Positions 53,046 through 62,460 of a stretch of 64,000 nucleotides of DNA are shown here, one piece after another. Every line of letters begins with the position of its first letter. Position 1 is the first letter of the stretch. The position numbers and the translations under genes are program-made. The notes beneath the pieces are model-generated. The model did not search any database, was not told where the DNA came from, and worked only from the letters and a program-made list of their open reading frames with translations. The DNA comes from Methylobacterium sp. Leaf125 (GTDB taxonomy: Bacteria > Pseudomonadota > Alphaproteobacteria > Rhizobiales > Beijerinckiaceae), in NCBI RefSeq assembly GCF_001423085.1, contig NZ_LMNU01000048.1:116600-180599 (forward strand), read 5' to 3'.

Positions 53046-53945
53046 ATGCTCATCTTCCTCACCGGCGCCACCGGCTTCATCGGCTCGGCCATCGTCCCCG
53101 AACTCCTCTCCGCGGGCCATCGGGTCCTCGGGATGACGCGGTCGGAGGCCGGAGCACGGGCCCTTGCCGAAGCGGGGGCCGAACCGTTCCTCGGCACCCT
53201 GGAGGACGTCGACAGCCTCCGTCGCGGCGCTGCCAGGGCGGACGGGGTCATCCACACCGCCTTCGACCACGACTTCTCCGACTTCGTCGCCAACTGTCAG
53301 AAGGACCGGCGCGCCATCGCGGCCCTGGGCTCGGCGCTCAAGGGGTCCGACCGCCCCCTCCTGATCACCTCCGGGGTCGGCATCGGTTGCCCAGCGCCAG
53401 GGCAGCCGGCGACCGAGGACGTTTTCAACGCCGCGTATGCGAACCCCCGCGTGGCCTCGGAACTCGCGGGGGCGGAGCTCCTGGACGAGGGTGTGAACGT
53501 CTCGGTGGTGCGCCTCCCGCAGGTCCACGACACGGTCAAGCAGGGGCTCGTCACCTACCTGATCGATCTCGCGCGCGCCAAAGGCGTATCGGCCTATGTC
53601 GGGGACGGGGCGAACCGCTGGGCGGCAGGTCCCGTCCTCGACGTGGCGCGCCTCTATCGCCTCGCCGTGGAAAAGGCGGATGCGGGGGCTCGCTACCACG
53701 CCGTCGCCGAGGAGGGTGTCCGTGCCCGCGACATCGCGGAGGTCATCGGCCGCGGCCTGAAGGTGCCCGCGACGGCCCTGTCGCCGGAAGAGGCGGCCGG
53801 ACATTTCGGGTGGCTCGGCATGTTCGCCGGCCTCGACATGTCGGCGTCCAAGGCCCGGACGCAGGCGCGGCTCGGCTGGCATCCGACCGGGCCGGGATTG
53901 CTGGCCGACCTTGAGCGGATGGACTATTCCCGCCCCCCGTCCTGA
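53046..53945 (+). CDS. NAD(P)-dependent epimerase/dehydratase family protein (extended SDR)
   Basis: This 299-residue atypical SDR has the dinucleotide motif GATGFIG at 7-13 and starts MLIFLTGATGF. The usual YxxxK is not evident in the matching region, as in the subgroup of NmrA/epimerase-like proteins often found next to MmyB regulators. The ATG at 53046 is chosen because it places the Rossmann motif normally. Substrate unknown. Confidence 0.83.
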   Translation: MLIFLTGATGFIGSAIVPELLSAGHRVLGMTRSEAGARALAEAGAEPFLGTLEDVDSLRRGAARADGVIHTAFDHDFSDFVANCQKDRRAIAALGSALKGSDRPLLITSGVGIGCPAPGQPATEDVFNAAYANPRVASELAGAELLDEGVNVSVVRLPQVHDTVKQGLVTYLIDLARAKGVSAYVGDGANRWAAGPVLDVARLYRLAVEKADAGARYHAVAEEGVRARDIAEVIGRGLKVPATALSPEEAAGHFGWLGMFAGLDMSASKARTQARLGWHPTGPGLLADLERMDYSRPPS

Positions 53946-53952
53946 GACGACG

Positions 53953-53977
53953 GACGCGGCGCGTGACCGGCCGCGTC
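53953..53977 (+). terminator. hairpin after the SDR gene
   Basis: GACGCGGC and GCCGCGTC pair perfectly around a 9-base loop, starting 8 bases after the stop. No U-run follows. Confidence 0.45.
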
Positions 53978-54775
53978 GGCGCCGTTCCCGATGGGAAGCG
54001 CGATGTCGCAGATCCACCCGCCCCGGACGTAGAGCGGATGGACGCGTCTTCTCCGACCTTTGTCGGTCACGTGCGCCGATCCGCTCTTCGTCGGCGGGCA
54101 AGCCCGTCGTCTTCGATCTTTGACCAGGACCGGTGGGACGCAGGATGACAGCGTCCCGTCTCGTAGGGCGGCCCGAGCAGGCCGAGCCGTCAGGGCCATT
54201 CACTGACGGATCGACACACCGGTTGAAGTGGTCCTTCGTCGCCAGGGTCGTGCCGTGCGCCGGTCCAGCGACCGCCTTGGGCAGACGATTTCGGCTGCGT
54301 CGCTCCGTGCGGACGGCGACGAGCACTGCCCCATCGTCGACGCGGGTGCCGACCACACCAAGCCCTGGCATTGGCGCGACGGCCCCATGCTGCTGCCTCG
54401 GGTTGGCGTCCTCAACCACAGGCACGGGCAACGACCCGAAGGCGCGTGGGTCACCGACGACCGTGTCGCATCGTGCCCGCAGCGCACCCGCACGGTACGC
54501 GTGCGCACCGCTCGAATCAGAGCCATATCGCCGTCTCCCTCATGGATGGTGCCTCGAGGCGCGGTGAGGCATAGATCGGTTCGCCGAGCCGGGTCCGGGC
54601 CCTGATCCGGACCAGCGCCATGTTCCCGGTTGCTCCGGACATCCGCGCCTTGCACGCGCTGTGTCGAGAGGAAACCCACGGTGCGGTTGGCCCAGCCGCG
54701 GTCCGCGCCCGTCGCGGACGGGAGCAGGCCAAGCGGCTGGAAGGTCGACGGGAACTCCGGAAACGCCGGGCGAAA
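53978..54775. other. 800-base region without a recognised gene
   Basis: Open frames are present on both strands but none has a recognisable motif. On the minus strand, two overlapping starts near 54620 and 54530 both begin Met-Ala-Leu-(Val/Ile)-Arg, the second overlapping the stop of a 34-codon frame. This may be coincidence or a decayed gene. I see no repeat or RNA gene. Confidence 0.3.
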
Positions 54776-55978
54776 TCAACCGCTGAGCACCCGCTCCGCC
54801 GCCGCTCCGAGCGCGCGCACGCCGAAGGCCAAATCCGCGTCGGTGGTATTCTCCGCCCAATGGTGGCTGATGCCGCCGATCGATGGGACGAACAGCATCG
54901 CGGCCGGGAGGATGCGGGCGACGTTCTGGGCGTCGTGGCCGGCCCCCGAGGGCATCACCTGCCAGAGGCCGGGGCAGACCTCCTCGGCAGCCTCCGAGAG
55001 GGCTCGCATCAGGTCGGGGTCGCAAGGGGCGGGGATCGCCTTCGACAGCGCGAGGAGCGTGGCGGTGCAGCGCTCCCGCCGGTTCGACTCGCGCACCAGC
55101 GCGTCGAGGCAAGCCTCCATCCGCTCCAGCACCGGAATCGATACGTCGCGAAACTGGAAGGCCACCTCGGCGCGCCCTGGGATGATGCTGTAGCCGCCGG
55201 GATCCAGGGTGATCCGGCCCGTCGTCCAGGTGCTGCGCGGGCCGCAGACCTTCGGAAATTCCCGGTCGATGGCCGCGAGCAGGCGTACCGCCGAGAGCCC
55301 GGCATCCCGGCGCTCGGCCATGGTGGTGCCGCCGGCATGGTCCTGATGGCCTTCGAAAACGATCCGGAACTGCCAGATCGCCACGATGCCGCTGACCACG
55401 CCGAGATGCAGGCCGGCGGACTCCAGCTGCGTGCCCTGTTCGATGTGCAGTTCCAGAAAGCCGCGGTAGCGGGCGGGATCCAATCGCGTCCGCGGTTGCC
55501 CCGCGAGACCAGCCGATTCGAGGGCCGCGCGCAGGGGCGTGCCGTCGGTCCGGTTGCGGGCGGCGTCGATCTCGGCCTCGGTCAGGTCACCGATCGCTGA
55601 GCGGCTCCCGAGGAAGCCGCCGGAGAAGTGCCCCTCTTCGTCCGCGAAGGCGACGACGTCGACGGGAAGGCCGGCCCGGGCCAGCGCCAAGCCGGCGACG
55701 ACGCCGAGCGCCCCGTCGAGCCAGCCAGCCTCGTTCTGGGTCTCGATGTGGCTGCCTACGAGGAGGTGGGGGCCTGGGCCGCGATGACGCCCGAGGACGT
55801 TGCCGATTCCATCGATCGATGCCTCAAGTCCGCATCCCTCGAGTCGCGCCATCAGCCAGCGGCGCGATTCCATATCTTGAGGTGAAAAGGTGGGCCGGTG
55901 AACACCGGTCCGGAACGGCCCGATCTGGCGCAAGGCGTACAGGTCGGCGAGGAAAGCGTCCGTATCGATCTTGGTCAT
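54776..55978 (-). CDS. M20 family amidohydrolase, allantoate amidohydrolase/N-carbamoyl-amino-acid hydrolase type
   Basis: This 400-residue zinc enzyme has metal ligands at His77 (GSHIETQ), Asp88 (WLDGALGVVAG), Glu114-Glu115 (FADEEGHF) and His178 (ELHIEQG), plus a C-terminal GISHHWAENT. ELHIEQG and the HHWAE-type end are hallmarks of the hydantoinase/carbamoylase branch. Substrates there are allantoate, N-carbamoyl amino acids or beta-ureidopropionate. The ATG at 55978 gives the family length. With the AllE-like gene at the left edge and a Dpp-type importer nearby, ureide or carbamoyl-peptide use is likely, but the exact substrate is open. Confidence 0.85.
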   Translation of the reverse strand: MTKIDTDAFLADLYALRQIGPFRTGVHRPTFSPQDMESRRWLMARLEGCGLEASIDGIGNVLGRHRGPGPHLLVGSHIETQNEAGWLDGALGVVAGLALARAGLPVDVVAFADEEGHFSGGFLGSRSAIGDLTEAEIDAARNRTDGTPLRAALESAGLAGQPRTRLDPARYRGFLELHIEQGTQLESAGLHLGVVSGIVAIWQFRIVFEGHQDHAGGTTMAERRDAGLSAVRLLAAIDREFPKVCGPRSTWTTGRITLDPGGYSIIPGRAEVAFQFRDVSIPVLERMEACLDALVRESNRRERCTATLLALSKAIPAPCDPDLMRALSEAAEEVCPGLWQVMPSGAGHDAQNVARILPAAMLFVPSIGGISHHWAENTTDADLAFGVRALGAAAERVLSG

Positions 55979-56337
55979 GGCAGGGTCCGGCCTCTGAGCG
56001 CCCGAACCCTGCAAGCCTCGTGCAGAGGTGAATTCGGCCGCTTCGCGCCGCCCATCCACCCTCGGGCTCCCAGCCGAGCGCGGAGAGATCGCCTGACCAC
56101 AGCGCCGTCTCGTCCCCCGCTCGCGAACCCACGAGGCCACGGCCCGTCGCCCGCCTGTCATGGCTGATGTTGAGACGCTAGGCGATCTTCGCGAAATGGA
56201 AAGTTCCTGCTTCGCCAGGGCCCATGTTCGCCAGGACTGATGCCAAGCGTGGTTTGATCGTGGTTTTAACAGGTTTGAGCTAAAGTTAATGCCGTCATGA
56301 AGCCTGCCGGCATCGACGAAAACGGGCTTGTTCCCTC
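55979..56337. other. gap between two M20 genes
   Basis: About 360 bases between two minus-strand genes. It should carry the promoter of the gene ending at 54776. The stretch 56250-56300 is AT-richer than its surroundings. No coding frame is recognised. Confidence 0.35.
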
Positions 56338-57540
56338 TCAGAGGCAGCTATGCGCGATGAGCTGATGGATAAAGGCTGCACAGGCTTCGAGTTCGTCGCG
56401 GGTCACATACTCGTCCGCCTTGTGCGCGCGCGCGATGGAGCGCGGGCCGATCACCACGCTCGGCGTGTTGCCCAGCGCCTCGAACAGGCCGGCCTCGGTT
56501 CCGTAGGAAACTTTGGCGTGGCCATTTCGGCCAGCGAGCGTCTTGGCCAGGGTGACGATCTCGGCCTCCGGGCGGGTCTCAAGGCCCGGATAGTCGATCA
56601 GCGGCTCTATCGCGACGCCGCAGGCAGGATCGACGGCCTGCATCATCGGCGCCAAGATGTCCGTGGCATAGGCGATCGCCGCCGCCGCGAGGGCCGCCGC
56701 ATCGTCGCCACCGATCGCGCGGTACTCGAACTCCACCGAGCAGGTTTCCGGCACGATATTGAGCGCCGATCCGCCACGGACGACGCTGGACAGGCCCGTG
56801 GTGTGGGGCACGTCGTAGAGCGCGTCCCGCCGCCCGTCCCGAACGAGCGCCTCGGCCGAGAGCCGCACATGCTCGATGAAGCGGGCCGCGTACTCCACCG
56901 CATTGACGCCCTGCGGGGCCAATGCCGAATGGCAGGCGAGGCCCCGGAAGGTGACGCGCGCAGCAGACTTCCCCTTGTGGCCGACGACCACCTCCATTCC
57001 TGTCGGTTCGCCGACGAAACAGCCGCGCGGGTGCAGGCCCCGTTCCAGCATCCGCGCGATGAGGGGGCGGACGCCGAGGCAGCCGATTTCCTCGTCGTAG
57101 GAAATCGCGAGATGGATCGGTGTCGAGAGCCCCGCCGTCATCATCGCAGGCAATGCAGCGAGGCAGACGGCGAGGAAGCCCTTCATGTCGGAGGTGCCGC
57201 GACCGTAGAGGCGCCCTGCCTCCTCGCGCAGGACGAAGGGATCGGACGACCAAGGCTGCCCCTCGACCGGGACCACGTCGCTGTGGCCCGAGAGCACGTA
57301 ACCCGGTTTGTCCCCGGGCCCGACGCTGATCCAGAGAGCCGCCTTGTTGCCGGTGGCGTCCGGGACCCGCTCCACCGCGGCCCCATGACCACGGGCGAAG
57401 GCTTCCACCCAGTCGATCAGCGGTAGGTTCGAGCGCGTGCTGACTGTGTCGAAAGCGACGAGGGTGGCGAGAATCGCGACGCTATCGGACACCTCCGCTC
57501 GCGAGGGGGCATCTGACGTTATCCGGGTCTGTCGCGTCAT
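56338..57540 (-). CDS. acetylornithine deacetylase (ArgE)-like M20 amidohydrolase
   Basis: This 400-residue zinc hydrolase has the ArgE-type pattern: His86 and Asp88 in SGHSDVVPVEG, bridging Asp118 in GRGTSDMKG and catalytic Glu150-Glu151 in ISYDEEIGC. The FVGEPTGMEVVVGHKGK stretch is close to genuine acetylornithine deacetylases. It would release acetate and ornithine from N-acetylornithine, or a related N-acyl amino acid. It is divergent from a dipeptide-type ABC importer, so a scavenging role on imported N-acyl amino acids is as likely as arginine synthesis. Confidence 0.85.
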   Translation of the reverse strand: MTRQTRITSDAPSRAEVSDSVAILATLVAFDTVSTRSNLPLIDWVEAFARGHGAAVERVPDATGNKAALWISVGPGDKPGYVLSGHSDVVPVEGQPWSSDPFVLREEAGRLYGRGTSDMKGFLAVCLAALPAMMTAGLSTPIHLAISYDEEIGCLGVRPLIARMLERGLHPRGCFVGEPTGMEVVVGHKGKSAARVTFRGLACHSALAPQGVNAVEYAARFIEHVRLSAEALVRDGRRDALYDVPHTTGLSSVVRGGSALNIVPETCSVEFEYRAIGGDDAAALAAAAIAYATDILAPMMQAVDPACGVAIEPLIDYPGLETRPEAEIVTLAKTLAGRNGHAKVSYGTEAGLFEALGNTPSVVIGPRSIARAHKADEYVTRDELEACAAFIHQLIAHSCL

Positions 57541-57554
57541 GGCTTTGGCGTCAT
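57537..57554 (-). other. five-codon leader frame overlapping the ArgE-like start
   Basis: On the minus strand an ATG at 57554-57552 opens Met-Thr-Pro-Lys-Pro-stop, and its TGA overlaps the ArgE-like ATG (ATGA). It arises from a 14-base tandem duplication of the start region. It could couple or compete with translation of the main gene. Confidence 0.35.
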
Positions 57555-57880
57555 GGCTTTCGATCGTGTGCCGGAGCAGTGTGTGGCGACCTGTCGGATC
57601 CGGGCCGGAGCCGAAACGCGGATCGCCGGTCCCACGGCTGCGAAGCCCGGCGGAAACCCCGGGCCCGATCCGAAACCCGAGTCCGGGCAGCGGTCACCGG
57701 AGCGGTAAGCAACCGCCTTGGTAACGGATCAGTCGACGTTCGTCTGCAAAGACGTTTGGACCGTCGCGTCACGGTTTGGCATGATTGACGCTTCCGGCCC
57801 AGAGAGGCAGACCTTGCTGCCGCTGGGCTCGGCCCTGCCCGTGCCTCACGCCGTTTCACGATCCACGACGGACATCCTTG
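57555..57880. other. divergent intergenic region
   Basis: About 330 bases between the ArgE-like gene and the second peptide ABC operon, expected to hold both promoters. The AT-richest patch is 57710-57790, closer to the ABC operon. I see no clear operator. Confidence 0.35.
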
Positions 57881-59539
57881 ATGACGCAGACGCCTGAGAC
57901 TGCCGGGCGGACCCCCGGCTTATGCTGGATTCGGGCCGTGGCCGGCCTCGCCATCTCGGGTGTCGTTGCCCTCGCGGGCGATGCGGCGCAGGCGCGGGAC
58001 CTTCGGGTCGGCCTGAGCGCCGAGCCGACCTCGATGGATCCGCACTTCCACAACCTCGGGCCCAACAACGCCTTGCGCCGGCACATCTTCGAGTCGCTCG
58101 TCGATACGGATGCCCAGATGAGGCTCAAGCCTTCGCTCGCCCTGTCGTGGACGCCGCGCGATACGACCACCTGGGAGTTCAAGCTGCGGCCCGGCGTGAC
58201 CTTCTCGGACGGCACGCCGTTCACGGCGCAGGACGTGATCTACACCTTCTGCCGGATCCCGCTGGTCGAGAATTCGCCCTCGTCCTTCGCCACCTTCGTC
58301 AAACCCTTCACGCGGGTCGAGGCGCCTGATCCGCTCACCGTGGTGGTGACCACCGACGGCCCGCTGCCGCTTCTGCCGACGAACCTGACGGCGCTCGGAA
58401 TGCTGAGCGCCAAGGCGTCGGGGGCCGCGGGCGCGGTGACCTTCGCCAAGGGCGGCTGCACCGGCATGGGAACGCCGCTGCGGACTACCGACTTCGCCGA
58501 TCCGAAGGTCTCGATCGGCACCGGCCCCTACGTCCTGCGGGAATACGTCCGCGGCACGCAGATCGTGCTGGCGCCGAACCCGTCCTACTGGGGACCCAAG
58601 TCCGCCTTCGACAAGGTGACGATGAAGCCGATCCCCTCGACGGGACCCCGGGTCGCGGCGCTGCTCGCCGGCGACGTCGATCTCATCGAGAGCCCGGCGA
58701 TCCAGGACCTGCCCCGGATCGAGGGGGCTGGGTTCACCGTGACCAAGGGGCTGTCGAACCGCATCATCTACGTCCATCTCGACCAGTTCGATGGGCCGGA
58801 CTGGAAGACCCCGACCATCAAGGGCACCGACCGGAACCCCCTGCGTGACGTTCGCGTGCGGGAAGCCCTCTCCAAGGCGGTCGACCGGAAGGCCATCGTC
58901 GAGCGGGTGATGGGCGGAGTGGCGCAGGCGGCGGGCGAGATCCTGCCTTACCCGCTCTCCGGCACGACCAAGGACTTCCCGATCGTGCCCTACGACCCCA
59001 AGGGGGCCAAGGATCTGCTCACGCAAGCCGGTTATCCGAACGGGTTCGAGATCACGCTCGGCACGCCGAACGACCGCTACATCAACGACGAGAAGGTGGC
59101 GCAGGTCATCGCGCAGATGTGGACCCGCATCGGCGTGAAGACCGGCATCGACGCCTCCACGGCTTCGACGTTCTTCACCCGGCGCAACAAGTTCGAGTTC
59201 TCGGCCTATCTCTCCGGCTGGGGAGCGGACTCGGGCGACATGTCGAACTCCCTGAACTCGCTGCTGCTGTGCTTCGACCCGGTGAAGGGACTCGGCTTCA
59301 CAAATCGCGGGCGCTACTGCAACCGCGAGGTCGACCGACTGACGGTCGAGGCAATGGCGACCTTCGAGGAGGCGAAGCGCGAGGATCTGCTTCGGCAGGC
59401 CTCGGCGCTTGCCATGAAGGACTACCCGCTGATCCCGCTTCACTTCGAGGTGACGCCCTGGGCCACGGCCAAGGGCCTGCGCTACGTGCCGCGCATCGAT
59501 CAGTACACGCTGGTGATGAACGTGGAACTGACCCCGTGA
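57881..59539 (+). CDS. dipeptide/oligopeptide-type ABC transporter substrate-binding protein (SBP family 5)
   Basis: This 552-residue exported protein has a signal-like segment over about 18-40 (AVAGLAISGVVALAGDAAQA), then LRVGLSAEPTSMDPHFHN and the family motif RVREALSKAVDRKAIVERV. I chose the ATG at 57881 because it puts the signal near the N-terminus; no strong ribosome site is seen. It heads a five-gene importer operon and is divergent from the ArgE-like gene. Confidence 0.88.
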   Translation: MTQTPETAGRTPGLCWIRAVAGLAISGVVALAGDAAQARDLRVGLSAEPTSMDPHFHNLGPNNALRRHIFESLVDTDAQMRLKPSLALSWTPRDTTTWEFKLRPGVTFSDGTPFTAQDVIYTFCRIPLVENSPSSFATFVKPFTRVEAPDPLTVVVTTDGPLPLLPTNLTALGMLSAKASGAAGAVTFAKGGCTGMGTPLRTTDFADPKVSIGTGPYVLREYVRGTQIVLAPNPSYWGPKSAFDKVTMKPIPSTGPRVAALLAGDVDLIESPAIQDLPRIEGAGFTVTKGLSNRIIYVHLDQFDGPDWKTPTIKGTDRNPLRDVRVREALSKAVDRKAIVERVMGGVAQAAGEILPYPLSGTTKDFPIVPYDPKGAKDLLTQAGYPNGFEITLGTPNDRYINDEKVAQVIAQMWTRIGVKTGIDASTASTFFTRRNKFEFSAYLSGWGADSGDMSNSLNSLLLCFDPVKGLGFTNRGRYCNREVDRLTVEAMATFEEAKREDLLRQASALAMKDYPLIPLHFEVTPWATAKGLRYVPRIDQYTLVMNVELTP

Positions 59540-59567
59540 CGGTCGATCCTCGGGAGCAGCCCTGCCC

Positions 59568-60545
59568 GTGCTGACCTACCTCATCCAGCGTTTCGGCCAG
59601 GCGGTGCTCACGGTCGCTGCCATGGCGACCTTGGTCTTTCTCGGCGTCTATGCCATCGCCGACCCGATCGACGTGCTCGCCGCACCGGACGCGACGCCGG
59701 ACGAACGCGCGCAGATCAGCCGACGCCTCGGCCTCGATCAGCCCCTCTGGATGCAGTTCGCCACCTTCGTCTGGCGCGCGCTGCACGGCGACCTCGGCCG
59801 CTCGTTCGTCTACAACGAGCCGGCCTTCACGGTGATCCTGCAGCGGCTCCCCGCGACCCTGGAACTCGCCTTCACAGCGCTCTTCATCGCGATCGCCCTC
59901 GGCCTGCCCCTTGGCCTCTGGGCGGGCCTGCGCGCGGAAAAAGCCACCGACAAGGCGATCATGGGCGGGTCCATCCTGGCCTTCTCCCTGCCGAACTTCT
60001 GGCAGGGACTGATGATGGTCCTGATCTTTTCGGTGACGCTGGGCTGGCTGCCGGCCGGGGGGCGTGGCGAGACCGTGCGCGTCCTCGGGCTCGATCTCGG
60101 CTTCCTCACCCTCGACGGCCTTCGCCACCTCATCCTGCCGGCCGTGAACCTCGCCCTGTTCAAGCTCGCGGTGGTGATCCGCCTCGCCCGGGCCGGAACC
60201 CGTGAGGCCATGCTGCAGGACTACGTCCGGTTTGCCCGCGCCAAGGGATTGCGGCCGGCCCGCATCGTCGGCGTTCATGTCCTCAAGAACATCCTGCTGC
60301 CCGTGGTCACGGTGATCGGCCTGGAATTCGGCTCGATGATCGCGTTCGCGGTGGTCACCGAGACGGTGTTCGCCTGGCCCGGCATCGGCAAGCTGCTGAT
60401 TGATTCGATCAACCGCCTCGACCGGCCGGTGATCGTCGCCTACCTCATGCTGACGGTGTGTCTGTTCGTGCTGATCAACTTCGTCATCGATCTGATCTAT
60501 GCCGCCCTCGACCCCCGGGTGCGCCTTGCGGAAACGGACGCATGA
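59568..60545 (+). CDS. dipeptide-type ABC transporter permease (DppB family)
   Basis: This 325-residue permease starts at a GTG (59568) 28 bases after the binding-protein gene. The DppB opening LTYLIQRFGQAVLTVAAMATLVF, six helices and the EAA loop (RFARAKGLRPARIVGVHVLKN) are all present. Its end overlaps the DppC-like gene as ATGA. Confidence 0.92.
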   Translation: MLTYLIQRFGQAVLTVAAMATLVFLGVYAIADPIDVLAAPDATPDERAQISRRLGLDQPLWMQFATFVWRALHGDLGRSFVYNEPAFTVILQRLPATLELAFTALFIAIALGLPLGLWAGLRAEKATDKAIMGGSILAFSLPNFWQGLMMVLIFSVTLGWLPAGGRGETVRVLGLDLGFLTLDGLRHLILPAVNLALFKLAVVIRLARAGTREAMLQDYVRFARAKGLRPARIVGVHVLKNILLPVVTVIGLEFGSMIAFAVVTETVFAWPGIGKLLIDSINRLDRPVIVAYLMLTVCLFVLINFVIDLIYAALDPRVRLAETDA

Positions 60546-61459
60546 CGCCCGCGGCCACTCTCCCGGAAGAGCCGGTCCCGTACCGGGCGGATCCGGTCTG
60601 GCGCGCCCACGCTCGCGCGTTCTTCCGCTCCCCCGCGGCCGGCCTCGGCCTCGTCATCCTGGTGGCCGTGGCCCTGGTGGCAGCGCTGGCGCCCTGGATC
60701 ACGCCGCAGGATCCCTACGACCTCGCGAGCCTCGATGTCATGGATGGCACGCAGCCGCCTGGAAGCCGGAGCTTCGCCGGGCTCACCTACTGGCTCGGAA
60801 CCGATGCCCAGGGGCGCGACATGCTGTCGGCCATCGTCTACGGGCTGCGCGTCTCGCTCGTCGTCAGCCTCTCGGCGACACTCATCGCCGCGTCCGTCGG
60901 CTCCTGCATCGGCGTGCTCGCAGCCAATGCGGGCGGGCGGCTGGACGCCGTGCTGATGCGCCTCGTCGACCTGCAGCTCTCGTTCCCCGCGATCCTGATC
61001 GCCCTGGTGTTGCTCGCCGCTTTCGGGCGGGGCATCGACAAGGTGGTGATCGCCCTGGTGGCCGTTCAGTGGGCCTACTACGCTCGGGCGATCCGGGCCC
61101 AGGCCTTGGTGGAACGGCGCCGGGAGTACATGGAGGCGGCCCGGGCGCTCGCGCTCCCGCGCACCAGCCTGATCTTCCGGCACCTCCTGCCGAACTGTCT
61201 GGCTCCGGTAATCGTGGTCGCGACCATGCAGGTGGCCCACGCCATCGCCCTCGAAGCCACGCTGTCCTTCCTGGGCGTCGGCGTGCCGGTGACCGAACCC
61301 TCCCTCGGGCTTCTGATCAAGAACGGCTACGACTACCTGCTCTCGGGCAAGTACTGGATCTCGACCTTTCCGGGCCTTGCCCTCGTCGCCGTCATCGTGG
61401 CCATCAACCTCGTGGGAGACCGTTTGCGCGACGTGCTCAACCCCAGGCTCTCCGCGTGA
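60542..61459 (+). CDS. dipeptide-type ABC transporter permease (DppC family)
   Basis: This 305-residue permease has a short polar N-terminal tail, a first helix near 40-60, the DppC motif LGTDAQGRDMLSAIVYG and the EAA loop (EAARALALPRTSLIFRHLLPN). ATGA overlap with the DppB-like gene and GTGA overlap with the next ATPase gene indicate coupled translation. Confidence 0.92.
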   Translation: MTPAATLPEEPVPYRADPVWRAHARAFFRSPAAGLGLVILVAVALVAALAPWITPQDPYDLASLDVMDGTQPPGSRSFAGLTYWLGTDAQGRDMLSAIVYGLRVSLVVSLSATLIAASVGSCIGVLAANAGGRLDAVLMRLVDLQLSFPAILIALVLLAAFGRGIDKVVIALVAVQWAYYARAIRAQALVERRREYMEAARALALPRTSLIFRHLLPNCLAPVIVVATMQVAHAIALEATLSFLGVGVPVTEPSLGLLIKNGYDYLLSGKYWISTFPGLALVAVIVAINLVGDRLRDVLNPRLSA

Positions 61460-62460
61460 GCGCGCCGGACCGGACACCTCCGGCCAATGCGCCCGTCCTC
61501 GCCGTCGAGAACCTTCAGGTCGCCTTTCGGGCCGGCGGCCGGGAACACCTGGCGGTCCAGGGGCTGGACCTGTCCGTATCCCGCGGCGAGGTGGTGGGGC
61601 TCGTCGGCGAATCCGGCTCCGGCAAATCCGTCACCGGGCTTGCCCTCATGGGCCTGATCGACGCTCCGGGCCGTGTCGCCGGAGGAAGGATCGTCTTCGA
61701 GGGCCGCGATCTCATGGGCCTGTCCGAGGCCGAGCTTCGGCGCCTGCGCGGCGCCCGCATGGCGATGATCTTCCAGGACCCGATGACCACCCTGAACCCG
61801 GTACTCCGGGTGGAAACCCAGATCGTCGAGGCGATCACCGCCCACGAGCGGGTTACGGCGAAGGCGGCCCGCGCCCGCGCCCGCGAGGCGCTGGTGCGCG
61901 TTGGCATCCCCGCGCCCGACGAGCGCCTCGGGGCCTACCCGCACCAGCTCTCGGGCGGCATGCGCCAGCGGATCGCCATCGCCATCGCGCTGCTGCATCG
62001 CCCCGCCCTCCTCATCGCTGACGAACCCACCACCGCGCTCGACGTGACGATCCAGGCCCAGATACTGGCGGAGGCGCAGGATCTGTGTGCCGAGATGGGC
62101 ACCGCGTTGATCTGGATCACCCACGACCTCGCGGTGGTCTCCGGTCTCGCCGACCGGCTCCTCGTGATGTATGCGGGTCGGGTCGTCGAGGCTGGTCCGG
62201 TGGCCGAGGTTGTGGAGGCGCCGCTCCACCCCTACAGCGCCGGACTGATCGGCTCGGCCCCGAGCCGCAACAAGCGCGGCGCCCGCTTGGCGCAGATCCC
62301 TGGCCTCGCCCCGCCGCTGGGCCGACGTCCACCGGGCTGCGCCTTCGCGCCCCGCTGCTTCAACGTCCGGCCCGACTGTTCCGAGCCTCCGCCCCTGGTC
62401 CGCCGGTCGGGCCGGGAGGCCCTCTGCCGGTATCCTCTCAGCGAGACCGTCGTCGCGTGA
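61456..62460 (+). CDS. dipeptide-type ABC transporter ATP-binding protein (DppD family)
   Basis: This 334-residue ATPase has Walker A GESGSGKS, LSGGMRQR, Walker B LLIADEPTTALDVT, and the C-terminal oligopeptide-ABC tail with the Cys-containing PPGCAFAPRC that can carry an Fe-S cluster in this family. It starts at GTG 61456 in a GTGA overlap. Confidence 0.92.
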   Translation: MSAPDRTPPANAPVLAVENLQVAFRAGGREHLAVQGLDLSVSRGEVVGLVGESGSGKSVTGLALMGLIDAPGRVAGGRIVFEGRDLMGLSEAELRRLRGARMAMIFQDPMTTLNPVLRVETQIVEAITAHERVTAKAARARAREALVRVGIPAPDERLGAYPHQLSGGMRQRIAIAIALLHRPALLIADEPTTALDVTIQAQILAEAQDLCAEMGTALIWITHDLAVVSGLADRLLVMYAGRVVEAGPVAEVVEAPLHPYSAGLIGSAPSRNKRGARLAQIPGLAPPLGRRPPGCAFAPRCFNVRPDCSEPPPLVRRSGREALCRYPLSETVVA

